Shown here piece after piece: positions 21,393 through 32,023 of a DNA stretch of 64,000 nt (position 1 is the stretch's first letter; the number at the start of each line of letters is the position of its first letter). A program made the position numbers and the translations under genes. A model generated the notes under the pieces. It saw only the letters and a list, made by a program, of their open reading frames with translations, searched no databases and was not told where the DNA came from. The stretch is from assembly GCA_036346225.1 (NCBI GenBank), contig JARFIW010001082.1, positions 1,736,001 to 1,800,000 of the forward strand, read 5' to 3'. Source of the stretch: Platerodrilus igneus (lineage: Eukaryota; Arthropoda; Insecta; Coleoptera; Lycidae).

Positions 21393-22051
21393 TTGAAATA
21401 AAGCAACAATTGGTATTCCTGCATCAAGTAAACAAAACATAAAACGGAAACCAGTACAAAAAATCTGTTAAAAAATACATAAGCCAATTAAGGGTCACTT
21501 AATTGTTGATGGTTGTTTATTGGGTTAATAATAGCCAGTTTCCGGCCGTAAAAATTGACTAGGGGTCGCAATCTGGATTAATAAAATTATGTTTGCGGCC
21601 ATCTAAATAAGTAGTGGCCCTCGACTGGTTATCGAAAATCTAGTTTCCGACCGCCTAAAAAACGCAAATCCTATTTAGAATATCAACAATTTCGTGGCCA
21701 CATTCTGGATATAAAACATTAATCAAAACATTTATTGAAATAAAATACAAAAAATGCTCATATGCAAACGATTTAACAAAGATAATTTACTTTTTATTTT
21801 ACAAACTAAACTAGATTACGACGACATGGCCGGGTTTCAGGTTATGTTTAAAACCGTTAACCCATTGCAGGCCAGCTAATTAAAACTAAAAACCGTAATT
21901 ATTTGATATTTTTCTCTTTGAAAATTCTTAAACACATATCTTATATTTATTATTAAAGACATCAATAAGTAGCAAGTAGAAAAAGTTAATTCTTACCTTC
22001 TAACGTGAATCTTCACTATTTTTTTACTAAATGTTGTAACTCGTACCCACT
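21393..22051. other. No feature recognised
   Basis: Non-coding spacer between the pogo transposase and the MULE. Several GGCCG/CGGCC-containing motifs (21545-21660) recall the patches at 18610 and 23990 and could belong to pogo element termini, but no clean inverted repeat was found. Confidence 0.4.
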
Positions 22052-22146
22052 GCAAATTTTCACGAGCGTCTCGCGGTAGAAATAACGCGGCTGTAATGAC
22101 AGTTGTAAACAGATTGAGGTTACGTAATTTTTATGTTTACATATAG
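22052..22146 (+). repeat. Left terminal inverted repeat of the MULE
   Basis: Matches 25609-25699 in reverse complement with few mismatches. It lies about 70 bp before the first ATG, as in MULEs whose TIR carries the promoter. Confidence 0.85.
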
Positions 22147-22213
22147 TGAATGAGATCCATGGAAATTACCTATTAATTTTGTTTATCGTGTTATTTGTAA
22201 ACGAGGAGTAAAA

Positions 22214-22588
22214 ATGAATACTTGCGAAGATTGTGGTTTTGAGTTTACACAAAAGAAGAATTTGTATGCCCATTTAAGAAAGATTCATAATTTTGAATAT
22301 AGGAAACCAGTTACTTTAACTAGTAAATTTTTGTGTGATACATGTGGCAAATCCTTGACCAGTAAAGCAACTTTACGTCGTCATTGCAGAACTGTTCATA
22401 AAAGTATTCCAATAATTCTCAACTCGTCAAGAATCAAGTGCTTTTATGAAAATTGTACAACACATCTAAAGGGATATAAAAAACTTCGACAACATTTGGC
22501 AAATGAACATCAAATTGAAACTAAACTTGATCAACTACATTTTAATTCACAATTAGGTTTGAAGATTATTATGCAAAGTGTTACTTAA
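22214..22588 (+). CDS. MULE protein N-terminus: three C2H2 fingers
   Basis: 124 codons from ATG at 22214 (context AAAAATG, directly after the TIR and a short leader). There are three C2H2 fingers: CEDCGFEF...HLRKIH, CDTCGKSL...HCRTVH and CFYENC...HLANEH. The block LDQLHFNSQLG follows. Insect MULE proteins often have such an amino-terminal finger set before a FAR1-like domain. The frame stops at 22588 and the next domain (22656) is in a different frame, so the gene is broken. Alone it would encode only the putative DNA-binding head. Confidence 0.75.
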   Translation: MNTCEDCGFEFTQKKNLYAHLRKIHNFEYRKPVTLTSKFLCDTCGKSLTSKATLRRHCRTVHKSIPIILNSSRIKCFYENCTTHLKGYKKLRQHLANEHQIETKLDQLHFNSQLGLKIIMQSVT

Positions 22589-22655
22589 TTATATACTAAT
22601 TTTATTCTGTTCAACAGAGTTCAAAAACTGAAAAAACCAAGAACAGGAGAAATCT

Positions 22656-22844
22656 TTGGCAATGTATATACTTCACACTTCAGCTAAATTATTGTCTGAT
22701 GGCACCAAAAAGGAGTACTATAATTGCCATCGATCGTACAACTACATTCCAAAAGGCAAGGGTTTTAGAAGCTTAAAAAGCACAGGCACTAATAAAATTG
22801 GAAGTGTTTGTCCCTCAAGAAACGTGTTCGCCCCGGTTCACTAA
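22656..22844 (+). pseudogene. FAR1/WRKY-GCM1-like fragment of the MULE protein
   Basis: About 60 codons with the pattern KKEYYNCHRSYNYIPKGKGF...LKSTGTNKIGSVCP. This matches the Y-x-C-x-R-S-G-x-(x)n-K-(x)n-G-T-x-K-I-x-x-x-C-P signature that follows the finger region in MULE proteins. It is separated from the fingers by a frame break and is cut at about 22815 by the start of the tandem array. Confidence 0.7.
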
Positions 22845-23790
22845 CTTTATTGGAATTTTCGTAATGACACCATAAGAAAATTAAAAATTTTTTTTCTTAG
22901 ATTTTGTAATACCTGCGCCCTTGAAACTTGGTAGGCAGTTAGTGTAGGTGTACTACAACAACCCATATCTTTTACAGAAACGTGTTCGCCCCGGTTCACT
23001 AACTTCTTGGAATTTTCGCATGACACCATAAGAAAATTAAAAAATTTTTTAAATTTTTATGGTGTCTGTAAATGGTATGCTTTATGTTGATACACTTACG
23101 CTAGCGGTTCACCAAGTTTCAAAAGCGTAGGTATTACAGAAGCTAAGAAAAAAATGTTTAAATTTTCTTATGGTGTCACTATGCAAATTCCAAAAAATTA
23201 GTGAACCAGGGCGAACACGTTTCTGTATATGGTATGCGTTATGTTGATACACTTACGCTAGCAGTTCACCAAGTTTCAAGAGCGCAGGTATTACAAAAGC
23301 TAAGAAAAAAATTTTTTAATTTTCTTATGGTGTCATGCGAAAATTCCAAGAAGTTAGTGAACCGGGGCGAACACGTTTCTGTAAAAGATATGGGTTGTTG
23401 TAGTACACCTGCACTAACTGCCTACCAAGTTTCAAGGGCGCAGGTAATACAAAATCTAAGAAAAAAATTTTTTAATTTTCTTGCGGTGTTATTACGAAAA
23501 TTCCACAACGTTATTGAACAGGGGCGAACACGTTTCTGTAAAAGATATGGGTTGTTTTAGTACACCTATACTAACTGCCTAACAAGTTTTAAAGGTGCAG
23601 GTATTACAAAAGCTAAGAAAAAAATTTTTTAATTTTTTTATGGTGTCATTACGAAAATTCCAAGAACTTAGTGAACCGGAGCGAATACGTTTCTGTAAAA
23701 AATATGGGTTGTTTTAGTATACCTACACTAGCTGCCAAACAAGTCTTAAGAGCGCAGGTTTTACAGAAGTTAAGAAAAAGACATGTATTT
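22815..23790. repeat. ~157-bp tandem array inside the MULE, with inverted start
   Basis: The landmark CGAACACGTTTCTGTA recurs in plus orientation at 23212, 23368, 23525 and 23682 (156-157 bp apart). In minus orientation it recurs at 22822 and 22980 (158 bp). Orientation flips near 23045, so the array begins with two reverse units followed by about five forward ones. Two forward units remain in one open frame (23201-23560), but the protein is repetitive and not recognisable. The monomer is unrelated in sequence to the 158-bp satellite at 4.5-7.6 kb. Confidence 0.9.
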
Positions 23791-24037
23791 CAATTTAAAA
23801 GAGCAACCGCTTAAAATATACTCGTAAGAATAATACAGGAATCTCAAAGTTATTTAGTTTCAATTACCCTTAGATTTAAAATGCGTAAAGATAATTGGGT
23901 CAATTAACAAAACACAATTGAACAATAGAAATGCTTGTGCAGTTCAGTAGGCGTGGTTTTGTTGTGTTGGAGATTGGTAGGTGTATCCATATTTAGCGGC
24001 CGGTAGATAGTGGCCGCTAGCTTCACTAACGTAATTT

Positions 24038-24665
24038 TTGGTTACGTCGTCCACTTGTGCTTTTCAACAGTATCAAGTTACTAGAGTACATGAGGCCTGT
24101 GAAGGTTCTTGCCTAAGTGGTACAAAGTGCAGCATATGTGTTCATACATTTCAATGCACCTGTATTGACAACATTATAAAGCTTAACATTTGCAAACACG
24201 TACATGCTTGTGCGATACAGTTTTACAAATCGAATCTTGACACCTTTGCATATTAGTAACGTTAATGAACTTTTCAGCAGTAATATTTTACATGAAGCAA
24301 AATCTTCAAAAAATGATATTATTAAAAAAAGAGCCGAGCTAATAATAGGCCTATGTGAGAATGCTTTGTTAACTGAAGACGTACATCTGGCTATAATGAG
24401 GCAATTTGATAAAATCATTGACACATTAAATAAAGCAAAATCTATTGATCTAAAAACTACAGAGGAGATTAATATTAATAAAAAAGTTGAACATCAGATG
24501 CGGCTTTTTTCAACAAAGAAGAAATCAACAAGGAATAATGATCTTAGAAAGCCTACCCTAACAGAAAATTTTTTTATTAGGGATGGTTTGATTAATAACT
24601 CAAACCTTAATGTTAATGTTCATACAAGATCTGATCATACATCACCTGATTTTATGTTAAGATAA
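24038..24665 (+). pseudogene. MULE protein C-terminus with SWIM zinc finger
   Basis: Reads Y-Q-V-T-R then C-x-x-x-C-x-x-C (ACEGSCLSGTKCSIC), then the SWIM finger CTC...CKHVH at about 24150-24200. After a frameshift near 24235 it continues to 24665 as a helical, lysine-rich tail (HISNVNELFSSNILHEAKSS ... RLFSTKKKSTRNN). This order matches the C-terminus of animal MULE transposases, where the SWIM finger follows the DDE core. The core itself is missing between 22844 and 24038. Confidence 0.8.
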
Positions 24666-25608
24666 GACAGTGTATTATCTCAGTAGAAAGTAGGTTTAAT
24701 TAACACTAAAGCTTATAAGGTTAGATTTTGTTCTCCTTTCTCTTGTTTGGGAATAAAATCCGATAGGGAAACCACTCGCAGAAATACATGTACAAATTAC
24801 TGGAAATTATTACAATCCCAGCGATTTTGATGGAAAACCTACAAGTACGCGACTAATCTAATTTAATCCTCAGTTCTTACTTTGTTTTATGAGTGTTACA
24901 AGCGCTGGTAAGTTATTGTAATTTCGTCAAATCTGTCGGATTGAGTGTTCTTAAATTAACAGTGCAGTATTTTAGTTTTACTTTTAGTCGGAGTACAAAA
25001 ATAATCTGAATTTTCTACCTTGTTTTTTTACATATTTTAGTCGACTGACAGTGCAAAGAAAATTCTCGACAAAATAAAATTAGTTTCTTTCTTAATTAAT
25101 TTAGGTATTTATTGAGAATATATATGGGTACATAACGTGTTTACTTTTTAAAAAATAAAAATACAATTATTGAAACCTCAAACCTCTATTACTATTATTA
25201 AACACATTTCACTCAAGTAATTAATAATTTACAAATCAAATTAAAGAAATCCCAGCAAAGTACCTTTAAACTGCATATTGACACAAGTACGAAAGATACC
25301 TAGAATAGCAACAAGTTAGTACAAAATACCAAGTTGTTTACATACAAAAGCTAACATATATAGATAACATTCGTGTAAAGTTAATTTCCTTCATTGCACT
25401 AAATTTAACTTCTTTTTTATCCAAAGTTGGTTGCTTATAGAAACTGGTCTCTTATATTCAAATCATGAAATTTTCTTAAGTGGCCATACAAAGTTTTATT
25501 TTACGTAAATTCAGAACCACAATCTAGGCAAATATTCATTTTTTACTTCTCCTATATAAATAAGGAGATAAACAATCAATTTAACATTAACACAGACCTC
25601 ATCCAATT
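24666..25608. other. MULE 3' non-coding region
   Basis: No coding frame is seen between the end of the MULE protein remnant and its right TIR. Confidence 0.6.
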
Positions 25609-25699
25609 TATGTAAACAAAAAAATTACGTAACCTCAATCTGTTTACAACTGTCATTACAGCCGCGTTATTTCTACCGCGAGACGCTCGTAAATTTTCA
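25609..25699 (-). repeat. Right terminal inverted repeat of the MULE
   Basis: Reverse complement of 22052-22146, from TATGTAAACA at the inner edge to CGCTCGTAAATTTTC at the outer edge. Confidence 0.85.
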
Positions 25700-26110
25700 A
25701 ATCTCGACTGACATCAACCTAGAAACGTCCATAGATTATAGATGCCGAAACACGTTCACGGAAGTTTGTACAATCTGATTGGCGCTATTATTTGAAACTA
25801 AGATGTGTTACTATAGTAGAAACCGCGAAAGAAGTCCTCTACGTCATAGGTGTCTTACTCGATTCAAAACATACGTTTAAGATTATTTAAAAGCTTAACT
25901 AATGTATATGATAAAGATTGTAATACGATTTGTATGTGGCTGAAATCTCATAAATAATAATCAAAAATAATAATAATGAACTACAAATCTTAATACGCAA
26001 ATGAATGACAAATGAATTAAAAATCGACAGCTGAGTTGTCAATATTTTTAGGCTGCACTTTAACGTATATAACTTTAATTGGTATTCTGCGCAACAGCCC
26101 ATGAGGTTTT
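25700..26110. other. No feature recognised
   Basis: AT-rich spacer between the MULE and the SINE. Confidence 0.5.
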
Positions 26111-26125
26111 GAAAGACCTCTACAT
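26111..26125 (+). repeat. SINE target-site duplication, left
   Basis: GAAAGACCTCTACAT, matching GAAAGACCTGTACAT at 26423-26437 with one mismatch. Confidence 0.85.
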
Positions 26126-26422
26126 TACATTTGATTTTCCAATGCTCCACCCGAAGGTACTACATTGGCCAGGAAGCGAGTTTTTTTTTAACCTTCAAAA
26201 TTTGGAATTTTGCCGAACCCTTGCTGTTCCAAGCAAGGTAGGAATCTTTAACGTGCATGACAACACTCACACACGGGACCTCCATTTTACCTCTCATCCG
26301 AAAGAGGGTGTATTTTTGTGAAAAATGCTCGCTTAACATTTTTCAAGCGGATTATGTCGGGATTCGAACCCGGGACCTTGGGCGTAGTAGTCACACACAT
26401 ACCACTACGCCACGGAGCCGCC
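26126..26422 (-). mobile_element. tRNA-derived SINE, full length
   Basis: On the minus strand from 26422 it opens with a tRNA-like head. An A box (TGGCGTAGTGG) is followed by a B box within GGTTCGAATCC; these form an internal RNA polymerase III promoter. The body holds TTTCGGATGAGAGGTAAAAT and TGCACGTTAAAGATTCC. I recognise that pair as the conserved central block of widespread metazoan tRNA-SINEs, though the exact family is not assigned. Direct repeats of 15 bp flank it, so both ends are defined and insertion was by LINE-type target-primed reverse transcription. The anticodon arm is not a credible functional tRNA. Confidence 0.82.
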
Positions 26423-26437
26423 GAAAGACCTGTACAT
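26423..26437 (+). repeat. SINE target-site duplication, right
   Basis: GAAAGACCTGTACAT, partner of 26111-26125. Confidence 0.85.
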
Positions 26438-26669
26438 CTATTTCATTTGCACATCAATCGTTTGTCCCTGTACAATAACTCTCAATCACATTTTAGAACA
26501 AATCATTTGTGCCAAAGTTAGGCGTGCCTCTTACAAGCAGTGTTGTTTCAATGATGAGTATTAATAAAGCAACTTCAAATTGGTGCAGAGATTTCAATGC
26601 ACCAAATTGATGTCTCTCAGCTAAAATGTAGATGTACAATGTTAATTAGAAAGGTTTTGAGCGTTAGGG

Positions 26670-29310
26670 CAATTTGATACAAACCAACGATCCTCTACTA
26701 AGGAGGATGCTCAGTGCGAGGCTATTTTTATAAAAACTATTACTTCTACTCCAGAAGGGCGTATTATTGTCGCAATTCCATTAAAATGATCACCGCTCGA
26801 ACTCGGCAATTCAAAGGATGTTGCAATCAGGCGTCTATTTGCCCTTGAGCGTAGATTTGATCGCAATCCGCAATTAAAATTGCAGTATAATTCAATTTAT
26901 GGCCGAGTATAAAGCATTAGGCCACATGACAAAAGTTGGTGATGACACAAAGGAACATCCCACTTATTTTCTCCCTCATAATTGAGTACTAAACGAAAAA
27001 AAAGTGCGACGACTCGCCTTAGAGTTGTATTCAATGGATCTTCTCCATCCGATTCTGGAGTGTCGCTCAATGACTTGCAAATGACCGGTCCTATAGTTCA
27101 GGATGAGCTTATTTCTCACTTATTCCGGTTTCACCAAGATCAGTACGTGGTGGGTGCAGATATTTCAAAAATGTATAGGCAAGTACTTGTTACACCTAAT
27201 CAGCGGTGACTACAACAAATCTGAACCTATATCCATTTATAAATTAAATACGGTGACCTACGGCACAACTTCAGCTTCTTATTTAGCAACCCGTTGCTTA
27301 AAATTCTTGGATGATAAATATACCCACCAATTTCCAAAGGCTTCTTAAATTATTTTAAACAATTTTTACGTGGACGATTTACTTGCAAGTGGTTCATGTC
27401 CACTAAAACTTACCCAACGGGTTATAGGAGTCCGCAAAATACTTTTATCCTCTGGATTTCCATTAAGTAAATGGATTTCCAATTGTTCGTCAAATTGTCA
27501 GAAATGAACCTACATAACAACAATACAAAATTTCATTTCAGGAAAAATAAAGGCATTTTTGCACTTGGTCTTTTTGGAATTGTAAAAGAGATTCTTTACA
27601 TTCCTAATTCAAACGCTAACAGACGCTAAATATATATCCAAAAAGTCGATACTTTCAGATATAGCATCGGTTTTTGATCCTTTAGGACTCAGAAATCCTT
27701 CCATTGTTGTTGCAAAAATATTATTGCAACAGCTATGGCTTGAAAAACTATCTTGGGGCGAGTCAGTTCCTTCGTTTATTTTTACTAGGTGGACTGAATT
27801 CAGGCAACAATTGTCCATTTTATTTGAACTGTCAATGCCGCGTCTTGTTTGTTTATGTAGCGTCGTCAGATAAGAAATTCATGAGTTTGCTGATGCATCT
27901 CAAAATGCTTACGGAGCCTGCATATACTTGCACAGCACAAGTGCAGCTGACAAGATTCAATCGTGCTTATGTGCAGAGTCGGGTGGCTCCCTTAAAAACG
28001 CAAACTACATCGTGATTAGAGGTGCGTGCTGCTTTAATCTTTGCACAGTTATCAGACAAGGTCAAACGTTGCTTAACCATGCCAATACACTCACTTCATT
28101 TATGGTCAGACTCTTCGGTCGTTCTACATAGGTTAAAAATTAACCCTCATTTTTTACAAATTTTCGTAAGTAATCCGTTTCTTCAATACCGTTCACTGCC
28201 AATTTTGCCACATGGAAACATGTAAAAAGCGAAGTCAACCCTGCTGACATAATATCAAGGGATGTTCTACCAAAGATGCTATTGCACAATCCACTTTGGT
28301 GGCATGGGCCAGACTGGCTACAACTACCGGAAACCCAATGGCCGGATTCACCAACTGAAGTTCTAAATTGTGTACCTGATCTAAAAATCTCAAGGGAAAA
28401 CGCACTATTAGCGCCCCGTTGCGACGTATCTATTTCAATGGAAAGCTACTCAACTTTGACTAAGCTCCAACGAGTAATTGCTGATTGCTCTCGTATCTTT
28501 AATGCACCTCAAAAAAATGTTCAAAAGGAATTATGTGCAACTTATCGAGTCATGAATTAAAGAAGTCGCTAAACACATTGGTTGTTATGTTGGTCAGCAA
28601 GAGCATAATTCATATGGAATCAAATCCTTAAAAAATTATAAAGCTATTCCCAAGAATAGCAAAATTTTAAAGTTAAATCCCTTTTTGGACAAAAAAGGGT
28701 TAGCACGAGTTGGGAGACTAAAATACTTTGACAATCCTCTCGACAAAAAGCATCCTTTAATTCTAGTGAAACAATCATTTAACAAGAATTACTTTCCAGC
28801 ATAAGCATAAAATTTTATGTCATGCCGGCCTCAATTATTATTACCATCAATACGTGAAAGCTATTGGCCTGTTTCGGCTAGAGATCTAGCTCGTCAAATG
28901 GTACAAAGGTGCATTGCTTGTGTTCGTGCTAAGCCTAAGGCATTAAATCCCTTAATGGCACCATTACCCAAGAAGAGAGTTGATCCTGCTCCTCCTTCAA
29001 TAATTTGCGTTGATTACGCTGGTGCTTTGTAATACAAGGATTGATTTGGTCATGATCACAAACTTCTAAAATGTTACATAGTTGTATTTGTGTGCTTTAT
29101 AATTAAGGCTGCCAATATCGAACTGGACACAAATCTCTCTTTAGAAGCATTTTTGGTGGGACAAACCTTTTCATTTATATTCTGATAATGGCCGATCTTT
29201 TGTCGGAAATCAATCTGAGTTAAGACAAATTAACGATTTCTTTTCTAACAACGAATCGCAAATTATCAATAGCTTAGCATCAGAAGGTACAACATGGCAT
29301 TTTACATCTG
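26670..29310 (+). pseudogene. BEL/Pao pol fossil: RT, RNase H, integrase
   Basis: Read in several frames. RT starts at about 26690 (STKEDAQCEAIF, LFALERRFDRNPQLK), then TRLRVVFNGSSPSDSGVSLN at 27020-27080 and VVGADISKMYRQVLV at 27150-27195. The catalytic YVDD is intact at 27367-27378. RNase H follows (EFADASQNAYGACIYL near 27890, LWSDSSVVLHRLK near 28100), then the BEL connection (NPLWWHGPDWL at 28290), the integrase zinc-binding part (ARDLARQMVQRCIACVRAK, 28870-28935) and the first integrase Asp (CVDYAGAL, 29010). The frame ends in integrase (EGTTWHFTS) exactly where TIR element copy 2 begins at 29311. Many stops and shifts are present. I see no gag or LTR here. Confidence 0.9.
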
Positions 29311-30290
29311 AGTAGACCAATATTGGCAATACCGCCGCCTCATTTCCTCCAGAATCCCTCATTTCCTCACTCATCTGGACCAATTTACATGTAAATTCCC
29401 ATAAGGAGGAAATGAGGAGATAAATCTCATACTTTGCTCCTCCTTGCTCTCCTCCTGTGGAATTTTTTTACCCCAACCATTTTGATTACGTCACACCCGC
29501 ATTCTTTCCACCCGCGAGATAAATCCTTCTCCACATTTCCACACACGAGATAAACCTATCGTGTTTGGTATCAATTAACAATAGAATTTTCTCAGCTATC
29601 CAAATCTCTTTAAATTTTTCAGATAGCATTACCCCCCAGGTAGCTCCCCCATTTTATGAATTTTTACCGGTAGCGATTTCTGAGCGTTCTTAAACATTTT
29701 TTTATACATGCGATACATTAAATTAGTCTAAAATTTTACGCAAAATCCGAATCTGCAAACAAATTTAAAATCAGACCACCCCCTGAAAAGTTATACCCTT
29801 TAAAGCTCTCAAACCTCTAAATTTTGCTCTTTGCTCTATAAGCAAACCTAACAAATAGTTTTCTTCGTGTAACTAATGCATCTTTCAAAATAAACCTATC
29901 TTGTTTGGTATCAATTAACAATAGAATTTTCTCAGCTACCCGAATCTCTAGGAATTTTTTAGATAGCATCATCCCCCAGAGAGCTACCCTTATTTTAAGA
30001 TTTTTTTTTACCAGCAGCAGCAATTTCCGACCGTCCGCATAAATTTTTTTATACATGCGATACATTAAATTAGTCTAAAATTTTACGCAAAATCCGAATC
30101 TGCAAACAGATTTAAAATCGGACCACCCCCTGAAAAGTTATACCCCTTTAAAGCTCTCAAACCTCTAAATTTTGCTCTTTGCTCTATAAGCAAACCTAAC
30201 AAATAGTTTTCTTCGTCTAACCATTGCATCTTTCGAGATAAACCTATCTTGTTTGGTATCAATTAATATTAGAATTTTTTCAGCTATCCA
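29311..30290 (+). repeat. Left terminal inverted repeat of TIR element copy 2
   Basis: Reverse complement of 31985-32966. Three subrepeats of ~330-350 bp begin around GTTTGGTATCAATTAA at 29572, 29903 and 30251. The outer ~250 bp contains pyrimidine-rich CCTCATTTCCTCC motifs shared, in part, with copy 1. Confidence 0.82.
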
Positions 30291-31363
30291 AATCTCTTTA
30301 AATTTTTCAGATAGCATCATCCCCAAGGGAGCTACCCTCATTTTAAGATTTCTTACCTGTTGCGATTTCTGAGCTTTCTTATAAATTTTTTAGTCATGCG
30401 ATACATTAAATTAATCTAAAATTTTACGTAGAATTCGAATCTGCAAACGGATTTAAAATCGGACCACGCCCTGCAAAGTTACACTTTAAAGCTCCCAAAT
30501 CTCTTTAAAACTTTTGTTCATTTATGACATATGCTTTAACCAAACATCTCCAAAAATCAAAAACCGTGGAAATTTTAGAAATGAATCCTTTTTGGCCCAT
30601 AAGTGTTTAATATTTAAAACCATTTTTCAAACGGTGATGCACTGTTTTTTTAGAATATTCAAAACCATAACTTTTTTTAAATTTTAAACAGTTATTATTT
30701 AACATTTTTAATAACTATGCACGTCATAATTATATGCTTAAATGCTTGAAAAATACAAGTCGTTAAGGAATTAATTTCTTAACGATTATGAGCTACCTAA
30801 ATTACATCTTTAACATTTTTAATAACTATGCACGTCATAATATATAGTCAATGCTTGGAAAATACAAGTCGGTCCGAATTAATTTCTTAACGAGTATGGG
30901 CTACCTAAATTACATATGAAAGCTGTATATAATTTCTTTTCTTGGATTTTCTATTAATTAATTATGTTTGAATACAGTGCATTAGAAATTGATGAATAAT
31001 TGCTGGGGATTCACACAAGGTACTTTCTAGTAACCAGCATCGAGTACGTATTTAGGGAAATACAAACGTCATTTAGTAATATAGCTCAATTAACGGTAAT
31101 TATTTTAAACCGTCTATAACGCGGTCTGATTATTAGAATTCTATTAGTTTCGCACGTTTTTGTGTAAAGCCCTTTGAAATTTTAAACAAAATCGTTTTGT
31201 GTAGTTATTTTTGTGAAAAGTTTTTTGAAGATTTAAGGTAAGTCTACATTTTTTTTATTAAAATAGAACTGAATTTATTTGCAATCACCAATTATTGTGT
31301 ATTTTGCTATTGTTTCTGATTGTATTTTAAAACATTAATTTTTCCAAAGTAATGCGCTGTTTT

Positions 31364-31412
<49 letters not shown>

Positions 31413-31499
31413 GGAAAGTGAGAAAGTGTTCTAAATTTAGTTGGCACATACAACTCCGGACCCACATGTTTCAAATTCCTCTGATTTTGTTCGCATGGT
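30291..31499. other. Interior of copy 2: non-coding, tandem duplication, (TA)n
   Basis: Includes a further piece of arm-like sequence (30290-30560). It also holds a ~111-bp tandem duplication (about 30701-30811 and 30812-30925, each containing TAATAACTATGCACGTCATA) and a TA microsatellite at 31366-31408. No gene is seen. Confidence 0.65.
31366..31408. repeat. (TA)n microsatellite
   Basis: About 21 TA dinucleotides inside copy 2. Confidence 0.95.
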
Positions 31500-31655
31500 T
31501 TCGCTTAAGACCTCGTACATATTTTCCAGATTACTAGAAGACGTTATGACCACATTTTTTGGGTTAAAGGATTTCACATCGGTAGTCTCTTCCACCATTT
31601 TGGTGTAAACGCCGTAGAGTTAGCAATAGACTTTTATTGCTGTATGTTGTATTCT
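31490..31655 (-). pseudogene. Fragment of the C2H2/PolB-N-terminus-like gene in copy 2
   Basis: Parallels 11910-12070: TAIKVYC, LYGVYTKM, DVKSFNPKNVVITSSSNLEN. It then continues beyond the end of the copy 1 frame with LSETMRTKSEEFE before a stop. That extra tail is what persuades me that the gene once ran on into a longer protein. It is fused in the wrong frame to gene A at about 31655. Confidence 0.6.
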
Positions 31656-32023
31656 TCTTTTACTCTCTGGCCCATCTTGTTAGTGCTTTCCAGAGAAAAC
31701 GGAAGCTTAACTTTAACACCATGCCTAGAGGAAACAAATCGGTCGAACTTTCTTCGTAGATAGCTGTTAAATGCACTACAAATTTCTTTTTTTAGGATAA
31801 ACATTCTTTTGTTTGCAGATGTTTGCTCGGCGTCAGAATGGTCGCAAATTTTAACCAACATTATATTGTCACAAAATGGTTTTGTAATTGGTGTGTGTAG
31901 TCCACCAGTCAGCATCTGTTCGCCTTCGACATAACAAATATTACCAATATCTGTCACCAGATTATTGTTGCACATATTTTCAGCTTGGATAGCTGAGAAA
32001 ATTCTAATATTAATTGATACCAA
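31634..32023 (-). pseudogene. Gene A of the TIR element, copy 2, fused into the TIR
   Basis: Open frame of 129 codons. The first ~13 residues come from the right TIR arm. From AENMCNNN onward it parallels copy 1 gene A: DIGNICYVEGEQM, GGLHTPITKPFCDNIM, then KEICSAFNSYLRRKFDRFVS and KLPFSLESTNKMGQRVKE, without the frameshifts seen in copy 1. The natural N-terminus (MSVSKMINVLP... in copy 1) has been deleted and replaced by TIR sequence. The C-terminus is lost to the junction with the zinc-finger gene. The family is unknown. Confidence 0.55.

Larger units (their letters stand above)
22052..25699 (+). mobile_element. Mutator-like element (MULE) with internal satellite, 3.65 kb
   Basis: Terminal inverted repeats of ~90 bp are clear: 22052-22146 and 25609-25699 share ACGAGCGTCTCGCGGTAGAA and AACCTCAATCTGTTTACAAC (in opposite orientation). 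Inside, on the plus strand, are a three-finger C2H2 N-terminus, a FAR1-like DNA-binding fragment, a tandem array, and a SWIM-finger C-terminus. The MULE DDE transposase domain is absent; the array occupies its position. No clean 9-bp target duplication was seen. Confidence 0.82.

Noticed and set aside
22214..22588. Three-finger C2H2 protein as a host transcription factor
   Set aside because: It lies directly inside matched MULE TIRs and is followed by a FAR1-like fragment and a SWIM finger, so it is the MULE protein head.
26340..26422. Possible tRNA gene on the minus strand (A box and B box present)
   Set aside because: Stem pairing is poor in the anticodon and acceptor arms, and the head is followed by a SINE body with target duplications, so it is a SINE head rather than a tRNA gene.
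31352..31537. Tyr-Ile-rich open frame
   Set aside because: It is the (TA)n microsatellite translated.
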